A stretch of DNA of 64,000 nucleotides from Acanthornis magna (Eukaryota; Chordata; Aves; Passeriformes; Acanthizidae): the NCBI GenBank assembly GCA_036785705.1, contig JAWUZG010000032.1:10868001-10932000 (forward strand), read 5' to 3'. Shown here one piece after another: positions 63,965-64,000 of this stretch. How positions within the stretch are numbered: position 1 is the stretch's first letter; the number at the start of each line of letters is the position of its first letter. Made by a program: the position numbers and the translations under genes. The notes under the pieces are model-generated. The model ran no database searches and was not told the origin of the DNA. It worked only from the letters and a program-made list of their open reading frames with translations.

Positions 63965-64000
63965 CGGGCAGGGGCGGGCGGAAATGGCTTCAGCCGCAGC

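Overview
The window is vertebrate nuclear DNA, almost certainly from a bird and probably a passerine. Genes are split by GT-AG introns. Degraded CR1 LINE 3' tails are scattered through the non-coding DNA. One intron holds a tRNA-Ile-derived SINE with a CR1-type tail, the architecture known from songbirds as TguSINE1. The EEF1A1 and SLC17A5 promoters are GC/CpG-rich. The order MTO1 (+), EEF1A1 (-), SLC17A5 (-) is the one known from amniotes (human 6q13).

Layout. 1-6945: the 3' three quarters of MTO1, nine coding exons and the 3'UTR; the 5' exons lie left of the window. 6950-15980: intergenic, no gene recognised, one CR1 tail and simple repeats. 15985-20384: complete EEF1A1 on the minus strand, with seven coding exons, a non-coding 5'TOP exon, a TATA box and a CpG island; its 3'UTR looks strongly conserved. 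20450-41300: about 21 kb of intergenic DNA with eroded CR1-like fragments, one probable LTR, a GC-rich patch and several perfect short hairpins. 41320-63990: complete SLC17A5 (sialin) on the minus strand, eleven coding exons encoding 484 aa, with a SINE, CR1 tails and a probable solo LTR in its introns and short tandem repeats around exon 1.

The three genes are unrelated housekeeping functions: mitochondrial tRNA wobble-uridine modification, cytosolic translation elongation, and lysosomal sialic acid export. All coding exons join in frame with consensus splice sites. I saw no frameshift or internal stop, so all three look functional.

I found no undescribed gene system. The best leads are non-coding: a probable TG...CA solo LTR with near-matching 6-bp flanks in SLC17A5 intron 4, the SINE with an internal duplication, a CTCGG repeat and a 45-bp higher-order minisatellite beside SLC17A5 exon 1, an MITF/TFE-type E-box upstream of this lysosomal gene, and the conserved EEF1A1 3'UTR. 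Comparisons with human or chicken sequences are from memory, not from a search.
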